Origin: Halobacteriales archaeon
GTDB taxonomy: Archaea; Halobacteriota; Halobacteria; Halobacteriales; SKNY01
Direction: 5' to 3'
Assembly (NCBI GenBank): GCA_007118975.1
Contig: SKQO01000012.1
Span: 1-62,440, forward strand
Length of the DNA stretch: 62,440 nucleotides
The translations under genes and the position numbers were made by a program. Position 1 is the first letter of the stretch. Every line of letters begins with the position of its first letter. The notes beneath the pieces are model-generated. The model did no database searches. It worked only from the letters and a program-made list of their open reading frames with translations, and was not told the DNA's origin. This document shows, piece by piece, positions 27,363-35,802 of this stretch.

Positions 27363-27547
27363 GCGGGGTCCGACCCCGTTGAACGTAGTGCTCGTCGATA
27401 TTCCCCGTAGGGATCGTCCGGCGAAAAGCGTGCGGGCGCGGCGACGAACGCCGGCTGACCACAATCGGGGCACGTGTCTCCGAGGGTGTACCGTGGTCTA
27501 TCGTGCTCCTCCCGCCAGGCGCTGCAGCGCTTGATCGTACCCGTCAT
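27359..27547 (-). CDS. nop10: H/ACA ribonucleoprotein subunit Nop10
   Basis: 62 aa. Nop10 stabilises Cbf5 in box H/ACA RNPs that make pseudouridine in rRNA. Diagnostic motifs are CSAWREEHDRPRYTL, the zinc pair CPDCG, and FSPDDPYGEYRRALR. The start MTGTIKRC at 27547 is canonical; the open frame continues upstream into the aIF2alpha gene without similarity. It starts 17 nt after the aIF2alpha stop. Confidence 0.96.
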   Translation of the reverse strand: MTGTIKRCSAWREEHDRPRYTLGDTCPDCGQPAFVAAPARFSPDDPYGEYRRALRSTGSDPA

Positions 27548-27563
27548 GTGTTCGTAGCGTCGT

Positions 27564-28364
27564 TCAGGCCTCTTCGGTTCGCCGTTCGCGGTGAAATTCC
27601 CCGCCGCCACCGTGTTCCTGGACGTGTACGATCGCCCGTTCTGCACTGGCCTCGAGGTGTTCCTCCGCTGTCTTGTAGTTGGGTGCGTTGATCTGGATGC
27701 GGTATTCCGGCGCACCGACGTAGGTGACCGAAAGCTCGACGTCATCCGGGATTCCGCCGTCGCCTTCCGCCTCGCGGAGTGCATCTCGGATCACGTCGAT
27801 CCCCTGCGGGGAAGGACAATCGAGGTCGACGTACCCGGTGACGCTTACGTACGGGACCGATACGTTCTCTCTCGCGGTTTCGACGATCGCTGTGATTTCA
27901 TCCGCGGCCAGGTTCGTATCCTCCAGGGCGGCTTCGCCGTGGATCGCGGTCTGCTCGAATCCTTCGTACAGTCCGCCGTGGGCCTCGATCAGTTCCGAAG
28001 CGAGACGACGGTACTCCTCGTCGTCGAGGTCTTCACCGAAGGCGACGCTCAGCCAATTGTCCGCCTTTTGTTCGTTCTTCCAGCGTTGGATCGCCTCCTT
28101 GTGCTGGTGCTCGTTGACGTCCTTGAGCGAAAGGTCGATCTGCTGACTGTCGGGATCCACGTCGAGGACTTTACAGACGACGGTCTGACCGGGTGTGACG
28201 TGGTCTCGGATGTTTTTGATCCACCCGCTGGCGACCTCACTGATGTGGATGAGGCCCTCCTTTCCCTCGTACTCCTCGAGATCGACGAATACGCCGAAGT
28301 CCTCGAGGCTGGCGATCTTCCCCACGACAAGTTGCCCCGGTTCGGGCCAACCACTGTATCTCAT
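27564..28364 (-). CDS. eif2a: Translation initiation factor aIF2 alpha subunit
   Basis: 266 aa, full length for the family. An S1 domain at residues ~8-85 ([33 protein letters not shown]), a helical middle domain, and the C-terminal alpha/beta domain ([20 protein letters not shown]) that contacts the gamma subunit. Part of the trimeric factor that delivers initiator tRNA; the initiator tRNA gene is 2.7 kb away. The ATG overlaps the S27e stop by 4 nt. Confidence 0.97.
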   Translation of the reverse strand: MRYSGWPEPGQLVVGKIASLEDFGVFVDLEEYEGKEGLIHISEVASGWIKNIRDHVTPGQTVVCKVLDVDPDSQQIDLSLKDVNEHQHKEAIQRWKNEQKADNWLSVAFGEDLDDEEYRRLASELIEAHGGLYEGFEQTAIHGEAALEDTNLAADEITAIVETARENVSVPYVSVTGYVDLDCPSPQGIDVIRDALREAEGDGGIPDDVELSVTYVGAPEYRIQINAPNYKTAEEHLEASAERAIVHVQEHGGGGEFHRERRTEEA

Positions 28365-28534
28365 CGGTGCTCGACGGTTTCGATGACTTCACCGAACAGC
28401 TCGGCTTTTCCACCGGTTGGCGCGGCTAGTCGTTGGCCACAAACCGCACAGCCCACCGTGCTTGCAGCCTTGCTGAACAGCGTTTGTTCGTTATCACACT
28501 CGGGGCAGGCGACGAGCAGGAAGCTTCCAGGCAT
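28361..28534 (-). CDS. rps27e: Small ribosomal subunit protein eS27
   Basis: 57 aa zinc-ribbon ribosomal protein: [16 protein letters not shown] and [16 protein letters not shown] give the CxxC/CxxC site. The start [10 protein letters not shown] at 28534 is canonical. Positioned between L44e and aIF2alpha in the usual archaeal operon. Confidence 0.97.
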   Translation of the reverse strand: MPGSFLLVACPECDNEQTLFSKAASTVGCAVCGQRLAAPTGGKAELFGEVIETVEHR

Positions 28535-28539
28535 ACCTC

Positions 28540-28824
28540 TCACTCCTGAAATTCGACCCGACCGGCTCGCCATCCCTCGCGGACGTGGGCGCGACCGCAC
28601 TCGCCACAGCGGTATGTGAAGTTCGTCTTCTTGGTCGGCTTTTCGCCGCTCGGTACCTTAGAGAACTTTCCGGCGTTCCCGATACCGGACGCTCGTCGGC
28701 GTCGCTGGCGGTCGTTCACCTTTTTCATTCCCGAGGATTGGCCCTGTCGGACTTGCTCGACCTCGTGTTCGTGGTGTTCGTTGCAGTGCGGACAGTAGGT
28801 GTTGAATCGTCGAGGGATCTGCAT
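28540..28824 (-). CDS. rpl44e: Large ribosomal subunit protein eL42 (L44e)
   Basis: 94 aa. Binds near the E site. Zinc motif CPHC at residues ~11-14 and CGEC near residue 74; the basic middle with [19 protein letters not shown] is characteristic. The start [11 protein letters not shown] at 28824 is the family start. First gene of the operon; a TATA-like CATAAAAC (28858-28865) lies about 37 nt upstream. Confidence 0.97.
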   Translation of the reverse strand: MQIPRRFNTYCPHCNEHHEHEVEQVRQGQSSGMKKVNDRQRRRRASGIGNAGKFSKVPSGEKPTKKTNFTYRCGECGRAHVREGWRAGRVEFQE

Positions 28825-28869
28825 GCGTGGTTTCTTGGCAGGTCTAGGGGCAGCGCAGCATAAAACCCG

Positions 28870-29340
28870 TTTGATCTGTCTGGTGGCCCAGGGTAGCGTA
28901 ACTCTTGGAGAATTCAGCGGCAATTAGTAGTCTTTGGTATTGAAACTGGATCAGTTTCACGCTGGCTGGCCTACCTTTTTGTCAGTTCGGACGGACAGTT
29001 GGACTGTCACAAACTCGAATGCATCGGCCTCCATGAACGCTCTGTTTTGGGCCTGTGACGGCCACAACATACACACGCTTGCTTGTCGTTCCGCAGGCGT
29101 GCGTACCTCGATGACCGAACTTGCGCTCCGCTGGTGCCGGGGACGTCACCTGAAGGATAGCCCTACGATCGCCCGGTGAGCCGACCGAGAAGCACGAACA
29201 CCGATGGTGGTCACCCCGAGAGCGAGGCCCAGCCGCTCGCAGTCCCAATCACTACTGATTAGTGCCAAAGATTTCTGAAAATTGGAACGGTTACCCACAT
29301 TTCGAGGGTGACGTCGACTTCACCGATCCTATCCCCTTCG
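28870..29340. other. Intergenic stretch, no convincing gene
   Basis: About 500 bp between divergent L44e and HAH_0734 genes. Short frames on both strands lack recognisable similarity. It contains a perfect dyad at 28941-28959 and a weaker one (CACTA...TAGTG) at about 29250-29264. Confidence 0.5.
28941..28959. repeat. Perfect 8-bp inverted repeat, 3-nt spacer
   Basis: TGAAACTG-GAT-CAGTTTCA. Located about 117 nt upstream of the L44e start. Symmetry and spacing fit a dimeric regulator site, or a short hairpin. Confidence 0.5.
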
Positions 29341-29345
29341 AAGGG

Positions 29346-29353
29346 CTTAATTC
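29346..29353 (+). promoter_or_regulatory. TATA-like box for the HAH_0734 family gene
   Basis: CTTAATTC, about 29 nt before the ATG at 29378. Confidence 0.45.
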
Positions 29354-29377
29354 CCGACCCGCCGAACCTATCGGTCA

Positions 29378-29623
29378 ATGAAGCGGTTGCTGATCCGGGG
29401 CGACCCCGGCATCCGCAAGGATGACGTGATCGATTACGGTGAGGGGGCCGTCGTCTGTTTTCAGGTCACGCGAAACGGGGACTGGCACGGGCCATCGCGA
29501 CCGCAGCTCTGGTGTATCGTGGGGCCGGAAGAGGAGCGTGAACGGTACGAAAGTCAGCGGTATATTCCGCATTTCCTCGATACGGAAGCAGTGGACGCGG
29601 ACGGCGTCAGCGTCGAGGGGTGA
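29378..29623 (+). CDS. HAH_0734 family haloarchaeal protein
   Basis: 81 aa. Matches a small conserved haloarchaeal family of unknown function: N-terminal LLIRGDPGIRKDD, central NGDWHGPSRPQLWC, C-terminal PHFLDTEAVDAD. Soluble, acidic, no signal peptide. The likely promoter gives a leaderless start. It may be co-transcribed with the GT2 gene 47 nt downstream, though the link is unclear. Confidence 0.85.
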   Translation: MKRLLIRGDPGIRKDDVIDYGEGAVVCFQVTRNGDWHGPSRPQLWCIVGPEEERERYESQRYIPHFLDTEAVDADGVSVEG

Positions 29624-29670
29624 GCCCGGCCGGCCGCTCCAACAGGGGCGAAAGCCGCCGATAATTACTG

Positions 29671-30447
29671 ATGACAGATGATCTGGGGATTGTCTTGCCC
29701 GCCTTCGCCCCGGACGTCGACCGGCTCGTCCGGTACGTCTCGCATCTCGAAACAGAACTTTCGCCGGGAGCCATGCGAATCGAGGTTGACGGCGCGTCCC
29801 CGACAGCGGTCGATCGGCTTCGAGAGACGGCCGCCACAGTGAATGCATCTTCCGAGCGGCGAGGCAAGGGCGCTGCGATCACATGCGGTTTCGATGCGTT
29901 GGAGACGCCGATTCTCGCGTTTGTCGATGCCGATGGCAGTACACCGTCGAACTCGTTGGCGGCGATCGTCGCACCGATTCGGGAGGATCGGGCCGATGTC
30001 GCCGTGGGGTCGCGTCGTCATCCCAGGGCGGATGTGAGAACCCATCAAACCGCGTTCCGACGACGGGCCGGTGATGTTTTCGTACGCATCGCTCAAGAAC
30101 TATTGCCGGTCGCACTCTACGATTATCAGTGTGGTGCGAAGGCGATTCGCTCGACCACCTGGGACCTGATTCGTGCCGATATCGTCACGCCCGGGTTTGC
30201 CTGGGACATCGATTTCTTGACCGCTGCGGCCCTCCACGATGCCAGTATTATCGAGGTTCCGATCGTTTGGGAGGACAAAGCGGGAACGACGGTACCAGTG
30301 CTTTCAACCGGGGTGGAGTTTGCGACGGCGGTCTTCCGGGCGCGGCATCGCATGGCATGCCAGCGGGGTAACACCTTCCATCGTACACTCGAGCGGTTTT
30401 TACCCGATCCTGACCCGCTCGAGGTCGATGCCGGGTTCGACGGATGA
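29671..30447 (+). CDS. Family 2 glycosyltransferase (dolichyl-phosphate sugar synthase-like)
   Basis: 258 aa GT-A fold enzyme without C-terminal membrane segments. The N-terminus GIVLPAF is the first beta-strand; NASSERRGKGAAITCGFDA and FVDADGS (DxD-type metal motif, about residues 89-95) are typical of polyprenyl-phosphate hexose transferases; DYQCGAKAI and DIDFL follow. Substrates unknown. The stop overlaps the GtrA ATG by 4 nt (ATGA), so the pair probably works together on a lipid-linked sugar for glycolipid or S-layer glycosylation. Confidence 0.9.
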   Translation: MTDDLGIVLPAFAPDVDRLVRYVSHLETELSPGAMRIEVDGASPTAVDRLRETAATVNASSERRGKGAAITCGFDALETPILAFVDADGSTPSNSLAAIVAPIREDRADVAVGSRRHPRADVRTHQTAFRRRAGDVFVRIAQELLPVALYDYQCGAKAIRSTTWDLIRADIVTPGFAWDIDFLTAAALHDASIIEVPIVWEDKAGTTVPVLSTGVEFATAVFRARHRMACQRGNTFHRTLERFLPDPDPLEVDAGFDG

Positions 30448-30896
30448 ACGGGGCACGGCGCTCGGCACTCCTGCAGCGAGGTCGCTTCGGAAAATTCGTC
30501 TCGGTCGGCGCCGTTGGCGCAGTCGTAGATCTCACCGTGAGTTCGACGATCGTCCTCACCACGCCGTGGCCCCCGGAGCTCGCGAAGTTTATCGGTGCCG
30601 AATGTGCGATCGTCCTGATGTTTGTCCTCAACGATCGGTGGACCTTCACCGGCCAGCGATCCAGCGGGCTCGGCCACGTTTTCCGGCGGCTGGTGAAGTC
30701 GAATATCGTCAGGAGCGGCGGGTTGCTGGTACAGGTTGTCGTCGTGTTTGTCCTCGTCCGCCAGCCCATCGTCGTGACAGTCGGCGGCACGGACGTGTGG
30801 CCGATTCTGACCATGCCGGTCGCAATCGGCTGTGGGTTTCTTTTCAACTACGTGGGAGAGACGCTCGTGACCTGGCGGGTCCACAGGGACTCGTGA
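30444..30896 (+). CDS. GtrA-family membrane protein
   Basis: 150 aa with four predicted transmembrane helices (about residues 18-40, 48-67, 90-108 and 118-140). GtrA proteins are proposed flippases for polyprenyl-phosphate sugars. Motifs GRFGKFVSVGAVGAVVDL and FVLNDRWTF are family-typical. Translationally coupled to the glycosyltransferase. Confidence 0.92.
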   Translation: MNGARRSALLQRGRFGKFVSVGAVGAVVDLTVSSTIVLTTPWPPELAKFIGAECAIVLMFVLNDRWTFTGQRSSGLGHVFRRLVKSNIVRSGGLLVQVVVVFVLVRQPIVVTVGGTDVWPILTMPVAIGCGFLFNYVGETLVTWRVHRDS

Positions 30897-31030
30897 TGGG
30901 GATAGCCCGCACCCGGATGCAATTGGATCGATAAAATCGAATCTTCGAGCCCGTGAACCCGGTAATTTTAGCGGCTCGGGGAAACCATTGAATCACAATT
31001 CTTAACTGCGGAACGGGGCTAGAAATCACC

Positions 31031-31105
<75 letters not shown>

Positions 31106-31202
31106 CTTTTTCTGCACTCGGTATGAGGTTAAGTCGACTGCGAGAAGCCGATCATCCACCTTCCTCCGCACTGGGTACTGTGTCCCGACCAGATCGATTC
31201 GA

Positions 31203-32531
31203 TCAGTCGTCCCCAGTCGCCGGAACAGTTTCGCTCGCTTCCACGGACGTCTCCAGTAGGTGACAGGCAGCGACCTGGTCGCCTTCGACAGTCGTGCTGG
31301 CGGGTCTGCTGTCACGACAGGGCGTGGCAAACGTCTCCTGGAGGCGCTCCGCGGCAACCTCGGGCCGTTCCTCGTAAAGCGCCTCGATGGCGTGGTGGAT
31401 GGTGGTGTCCACTGCGGTCGGCTCGAGCTCCTGTTGAATGTCGAAGTCCTCCCGAAGCCGGCCCTCGAACTCCGAAAGGGTGACGTCCTCGGGTTCGCGT
31501 TCGCCATCTTCGGCGACGCTGAGGACGGATTCCCGAACTGTCTGCGGATCGATGTCCCCTCGGTAAACTCGGTCCGCCAGGGTGAGGATCGTCCGCCAGT
31601 CGGTCTGATCGAGCTCGAGTCCGTCCGGCTGGATCACCTCCGGACAGCGGGTGTGAAACCGACACCCCGGTGGTGGATCCGATGGGCTCGGCACGTCGCC
31701 GGTGAGCTCCATCCCACTCCGTTCGATGTGCGGATCGGGCCGGGGAATCGAAGAGAGAAGGGCTCGCGTGTAGGGGTGTGCCGGGTCGCCAAACACGTCC
31801 TCGGTCGGCCCACGCTCGACGAGTTCGCCAACGTACATGACGCCGACGGCGTCGCTGATCTGTCGGATAACCCCGAGATTGTGGCTGATGATGAGGATCG
31901 CCAGGTTGAATTCCCGCTGGAGGTCCTCCATGAGGCTGAGGATTTCCGCCTGGATGGAGACGTCGAGCGCCGAGACGGGTTCGTCAGCGACGAGCAATTC
32001 GGGGTTGATCGAGAGTGCACGCGCCAGTCCGATCCGTTGTTTCTGTCCTCCGGAGAACTCGTGTGGGTATCGATCGGCGTCCCCGGCGTCTAGTCCCACT
32101 CGTTCGAGCAGCCCTTCGACGATCGATCGACGCCGTTCGCGATCCGTCATCCCGTTGACCCGGAGGGGCTCTGCGACCGATTCTCCGATCGTCATACGTG
32201 GATCGAAGCTGGATTCCGGATCCTGGAAGATCATCTGCGCTTGCCGGCGGAAGCCCCGACGCTCGTCCTTTGACATCCCGGATATGTTCTTTCCATCGAA
32301 AATGACCTCACCACCGGTCGGTTCGATCAGGTGCATGATGGCCTTCGCGGCGGTCGATTTCCCACAGCCCGACTCACCGACCAATCCGAACGTCTCACCC
32401 TTTTCGATCGAGAAACTGATCCCGTCAACTGCCCGGATCCGGCCGACTTCGCGTTTGAAGACGCCAGCCTGCACCGGGAAATGTTTCTCCAGATTTCGAA
32501 CGACGAGAAGCGGGTGGCCTGTTTCACTCAT
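31203..32531 (-). CDS. Oligopeptide/dipeptide ABC transporter ATPase (OppF/DppF type) with insertion
   Basis: 442 aa; typical OppF is about 330. Walker [10 protein letters not shown], signature [18 protein letters not shown] preceded by [15 protein letters not shown]. The C-terminal Opp/Dpp cysteine motif starts [10 protein letters not shown] (Cys290, Cys296), but the next cysteine (Cys405, TPCRDSR) and the last (Cys423, AACHLL) come only after ~108 inserted acidic, helical residues. Last gene of a five-gene minus-strand operon; its start overlaps the DppD stop by 1 nt. Confidence 0.93.
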   Translation of the reverse strand: MSETGHPLLVVRNLEKHFPVQAGVFKREVGRIRAVDGISFSIEKGETFGLVGESGCGKSTAAKAIMHLIEPTGGEVIFDGKNISGMSKDERRGFRRQAQMIFQDPESSFDPRMTIGESVAEPLRVNGMTDRERRRSIVEGLLERVGLDAGDADRYPHEFSGGQKQRIGLARALSINPELLVADEPVSALDVSIQAEILSLMEDLQREFNLAILIISHNLGVIRQISDAVGVMYVGELVERGPTEDVFGDPAHPYTRALLSSIPRPDPHIERSGMELTGDVPSPSDPPPGCRFHTRCPEVIQPDGLELDQTDWRTILTLADRVYRGDIDPQTVRESVLSVAEDGEREPEDVTLSEFEGRLREDFDIQQELEPTAVDTTIHHAIEALYEERPEVAAERLQETFATPCRDSRPASTTVEGDQVAACHLLETSVEASETVPATGDD

Positions 32532-33574
32532 CAGGTATCATCTCCGACGGCAAACGGATCGGCACGCCGCGGTTCGCGGTCGATCACCGATTCGTCGTGG
32601 CCATCTCGGTACAGGAGACAGGAGACGAGGTGATCTTCGTCACCATCCGCTGGGAGGAGTGACGGATGCTCGCCAACGAAACAGGGCTCGATCGCGTACT
32701 CACAGCGGGCTGCGAACCGACACCCATCGGGATGATCGAGGGGATTCGGTAGCGTTCCCTCGATCGGAGTGACGCCGTCCGGCCCCGGCAGGCAATCGAG
32801 CAACGCCCGTGTATACGGATGGGCAGGTCGGTCGAAAATCTCGTGGACATGGCCCTGCTCCATCACTTTGCTCGCGTACATGACGACGACACGATCGGCG
32901 ATTTCGGCGACCACGCCGAGATCGTGTGTGACGAAGACGATGGCCATGTCCCGCTCTTCTTGCAACCGGAGCAGGAGGTCGATGATCTGTGCTTCGATCG
33001 TGACGTCGAGGGCAGTCGTCGGTTCGTCCGCGAGAAGCAGGTCGGGCTCGCCGGCGAGTGCGATGGCGATGACGACGCGCTGGCGCATCCCCCCGGAGAA
33101 CTCGTGTGGATAATCATCGATCCGCGCACCTGCCTCGGGAATCCCGACCTCGTCAAGCAATTCGATCGCTTGTTCTCTGGCGGCTTTCTTGCCGACATCT
33201 CGATTGGCCTGGATCGCTTCCCTGATCTGTGCACCCACAGTGTACACCGGATTGAGCGAGCCCTGTGGATTCTGGAACACGTGGCTGATCCGGTCACCAC
33301 GGATGCGTCTGATTTCCTTTTCGGACGCCGTCGTGAGGTCGATCCCGTCGAATATCACTTCACCGCCCACGATTTCACCGGGGGGCATCTGGAGGATACG
33401 GGTGATCGACTCGATGGTGACCGTCTTCCCGCTGCCGCTTTCACCGACAATACACACGGTCTCACCCGGGTAGACGTCGAAGCTGACGCCATCAACGGCT
33501 CGTACGATGCCTTCGTCGGTATGGAATTGCGTTTCCAGGTTCCGGACCTGGAGGAGCGGCTCAGTGTCGGTCAT
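32531..33574 (-). CDS. Oligopeptide/dipeptide ABC transporter ATPase (OppD/DppD type)
   Basis: 347 aa. Walker A GESGSGKT, signature [16 protein letters not shown], Walker [13 protein letters not shown], and the C-terminal Cys cluster [15 protein letters not shown] ... SCLLY in its normal compact form. The ATG at 33574 ([17 protein letters not shown]) overlaps the DppC stop by 4 nt; the upstream frame runs into dppC. Forms the heterodimeric motor with the OppF-type ATPase. Confidence 0.94.
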   Translation of the reverse strand: MTDTEPLLQVRNLETQFHTDEGIVRAVDGVSFDVYPGETVCIVGESGSGKTVTIESITRILQMPPGEIVGGEVIFDGIDLTTASEKEIRRIRGDRISHVFQNPQGSLNPVYTVGAQIREAIQANRDVGKKAAREQAIELLDEVGIPEAGARIDDYPHEFSGGMRQRVVIAIALAGEPDLLLADEPTTALDVTIEAQIIDLLLRLQEERDMAIVFVTHDLGVVAEIADRVVVMYASKVMEQGHVHEIFDRPAHPYTRALLDCLPGPDGVTPIEGTLPNPLDHPDGCRFAARCEYAIEPCFVGEHPSLLPADGDEDHLVSCLLYRDGHDESVIDREPRRADPFAVGDDT

Positions 33575-34725
33575 CGGATCTGGTGTCGCGGGTCGATCGC
33601 GTCGCGGAGCGCGTCGCCCAGGAAGTTGAACGCCAGTACTGTTGCAAACAGGAAGATGCCGGGGATCGTCGCTACCCACCAGGCGGTCCCGAGGTCGTCG
33701 CGGCCCTCCGCGATGATCCGGCCCCACGACCATACGTCGGGGTCACCAAAGCCGAGGAACGCAAGGACCGCCTCCGTCAGGATCAGGAACGGAATGGCTA
33801 ACGTCGCTGCCGTTATCACGGTGTTCGATACGTTCGGGATGAGATGACGACGGACGATATAGCGCATGGTCGCACCGGCAGCCTCGGCGGCCTCGATATA
33901 TTCCTCTTCAGTGCGCTGGAGCGCTTCGCTTCGTACCAACCGACAGACGCCACCCCAGCCCGTGATCCCCAGGATCACGATGAGCATGAACAGGTCACCA
34001 CCGTATATGTACACCAGAAAGAGGATGAGGAAGAACGTCGGGAAGGTCATCAACAGGTCGACGAACCGCATCAACACTTCGTCGACCCAGCCACCACTAA
34101 ATGCCGCCGTCGTGCCAACGATGGAGGCGAGGACGATAACGATCAAGGTGGCGATCAGCCCGACTTGCATGCTCACGCGCATCCCAGCGATGACGATCTT
34201 GAAGATGCCCTCGCCGCGACTGTTGGTGCCCAGTGGATACTCCCAGGTACCCCCCAGAAACACGGGGGCTTCGTGCATGGCGCCGAAGTCGGAGCTCGGT
34301 CGACCGATGATGAGGGGGCCGATTAAGCCGACAACGAGAATAACGGCCAGGAATACGAGACTGGCCACTGCCGCCTTATTGCGTCGAAACTCACGCCAGT
34401 ACTGCTTGGTCATCTCGGGGCTCCGGGCGAGTGGGACGGCAACCCACCAGAACATTGCCAACAACGTGAGTCCCATCAGGTAGTCGACGTTCCCCGGGTT
34501 CAACTCGAGGTTGAACGTCGTGAAACCTAGCGGGATGTCGACGTCGAGCAATGACAGCCGAGGATCTCGGTAGATGTAGTCGTATGCCCACAGGAGACAC
34601 AGCAAGACGAGCGAGACGTATTTGTAGAATATCTCCGGATCGAGTCGGACGGCGTTTGCGTCGATTTCCTCCCAGTCGATATCATCAATCCCGGTCGACT
34701 CGGGGGTGTCAGTTTCCAGGCTCAT
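33571..34725 (-). CDS. Oligopeptide/dipeptide ABC permease (DppC type)
   Basis: 384 aa, about 80-90 longer than bacterial DppC. The C-terminal ~250 aa is a BPD_transp_1 permease with the EAA loop (EEEYIEAAEAAGATMRYIVRRHLIPN). The N-terminal ~110 aa adds two extra hydrophobic segments (VSLVLLCLLWAYDYIY and VDYLMGLTLLAMFWWVAV) before the usual first helix. Stop/start overlap with dppB (4 nt) shows translational coupling. Confidence 0.93.
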   Translation of the reverse strand: MSLETDTPESTGIDDIDWEEIDANAVRLDPEIFYKYVSLVLLCLLWAYDYIYRDPRLSLLDVDIPLGFTTFNLELNPGNVDYLMGLTLLAMFWWVAVPLARSPEMTKQYWREFRRNKAAVASLVFLAVILVVGLIGPLIIGRPSSDFGAMHEAPVFLGGTWEYPLGTNSRGEGIFKIVIAGMRVSMQVGLIATLIVIVLASIVGTTAAFSGGWVDEVLMRFVDLLMTFPTFFLILFLVYIYGGDLFMLIVILGITGWGGVCRLVRSEALQRTEEEYIEAAEAAGATMRYIVRRHLIPNVSNTVITAATLAIPFLILTEAVLAFLGFGDPDVWSWGRIIAEGRDDLGTAWWVATIPGIFLFATVLAFNFLGDALRDAIDPRHQIR

Positions 34726-35702
34726 GCGTCACGCTCCTCGTACGAGATGCGCGGATCGAGCATCGTGTAGGCGACGTCTTGCAGCAGGTTCCCGATAATC
34801 GCGATGAACACGGGAATCATGATGGTCACGAGCACGAGCGGCGTGTCCTGTCGTACCAGCGCCTGATACGAAATCAGTCCAAGGCCGGGGACCGTGAAGA
34901 TCACTTCGACGACCAGTGCCGTTGCAAAGATGATCCCGACGAGGTCGCCGATGACGATCGTAATCAACGGGATCAGTGCCGGTCGGAAGATGTGCCTGTA
35001 TGTCAGTGTGGTTTCGTCGAGACCTTTCGCCCGAGCGGTTTTCGTCCACGCTGCATTCACATACTCCAGAGTCTCCGCGCGTGCGTAGCGCATCTCCGAT
35101 GCGATTGCCCCGGTCCAGATCACGAACCACGGTAATATCAGATATCTTATGTGTTCGAGCGACCAAAATTCCACACTCGTGTCATACCTGACGGGAAGCC
35201 ATCCGAGATACACGGAAAAGACCATCATCAGCATGATGGCAAACCAGAAGTTCGGCAGGCTAAGGCCGAAGAACGCGAACGATGTCCCGAGGAAATCACC
35301 CAGGGAGTACTGGTGGGTCGAGGAATAGACGCCAATGGCGAAGCCGGCGATGATAGCAGCGATGGTCGGTGGCACTACGAGCGCGACGGAGTATGGATAC
35401 GCCCGAAGGATGGTATCAACCACGGGCTCGTGGTAGGTAAACGAGTTCCCCCAGTCGAGAGTAAACATCGAGACCATGAAATCCACGTACTGTTCGTGCC
35501 ACGGCCGGTCCTCACCCCGAATTTCCGCCACGCGCTCGCGGGCCTCCTCCGGATCGCCACCCTCAGTCGCTGCGGAGAATGCTGCAGCACTCGCCTCCGG
35601 GTTCGGAGATATCAGCAGCAGTCCGAAGGTAAACGTCAGAATGATGAACGTGGCAAAGACTGCCCATAGCACCCGACGACTGATGTACCATTTCATGTTC
35701 AT
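34722..35702 (-). CDS. Oligopeptide/dipeptide ABC permease (DppB type)
   Basis: 326 aa, six transmembrane helices. Starts MNMKWYISRRVLWAVFATFIIL (family-like N-terminal helix, here given as start of the first segment); the EAA loop is near ARAKGLDETTLTYRHIFRPALIPL. Pairs with the DppC-type permease to form the channel. Confidence 0.94.
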   Translation of the reverse strand: MNMKWYISRRVLWAVFATFIILTFTFGLLLISPNPEASAAAFSAATEGGDPEEARERVAEIRGEDRPWHEQYVDFMVSMFTLDWGNSFTYHEPVVDTILRAYPYSVALVVPPTIAAIIAGFAIGVYSSTHQYSLGDFLGTSFAFFGLSLPNFWFAIMLMMVFSVYLGWLPVRYDTSVEFWSLEHIRYLILPWFVIWTGAIASEMRYARAETLEYVNAAWTKTARAKGLDETTLTYRHIFRPALIPLITIVIGDLVGIIFATALVVEVIFTVPGLGLISYQALVRQDTPLVLVTIMIPVFIAIIGNLLQDVAYTMLDPRISYEERDA

Positions 35703-35802
35703 CCACGATCACCCCGCCATCGCCCGCTTGCCTCACCGCCTCACACAGTACCGCTAATGGCCCTCGGGAATAAGGGCATATCGTGTTCGGCCTTCGACTG
35801 AC

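Noticed and set aside
28934-29248. Overlapping short frames on both strands upstream of HAH_0734
   Set aside because: Composition is not acidic and nothing is recognisable; more likely non-coding.
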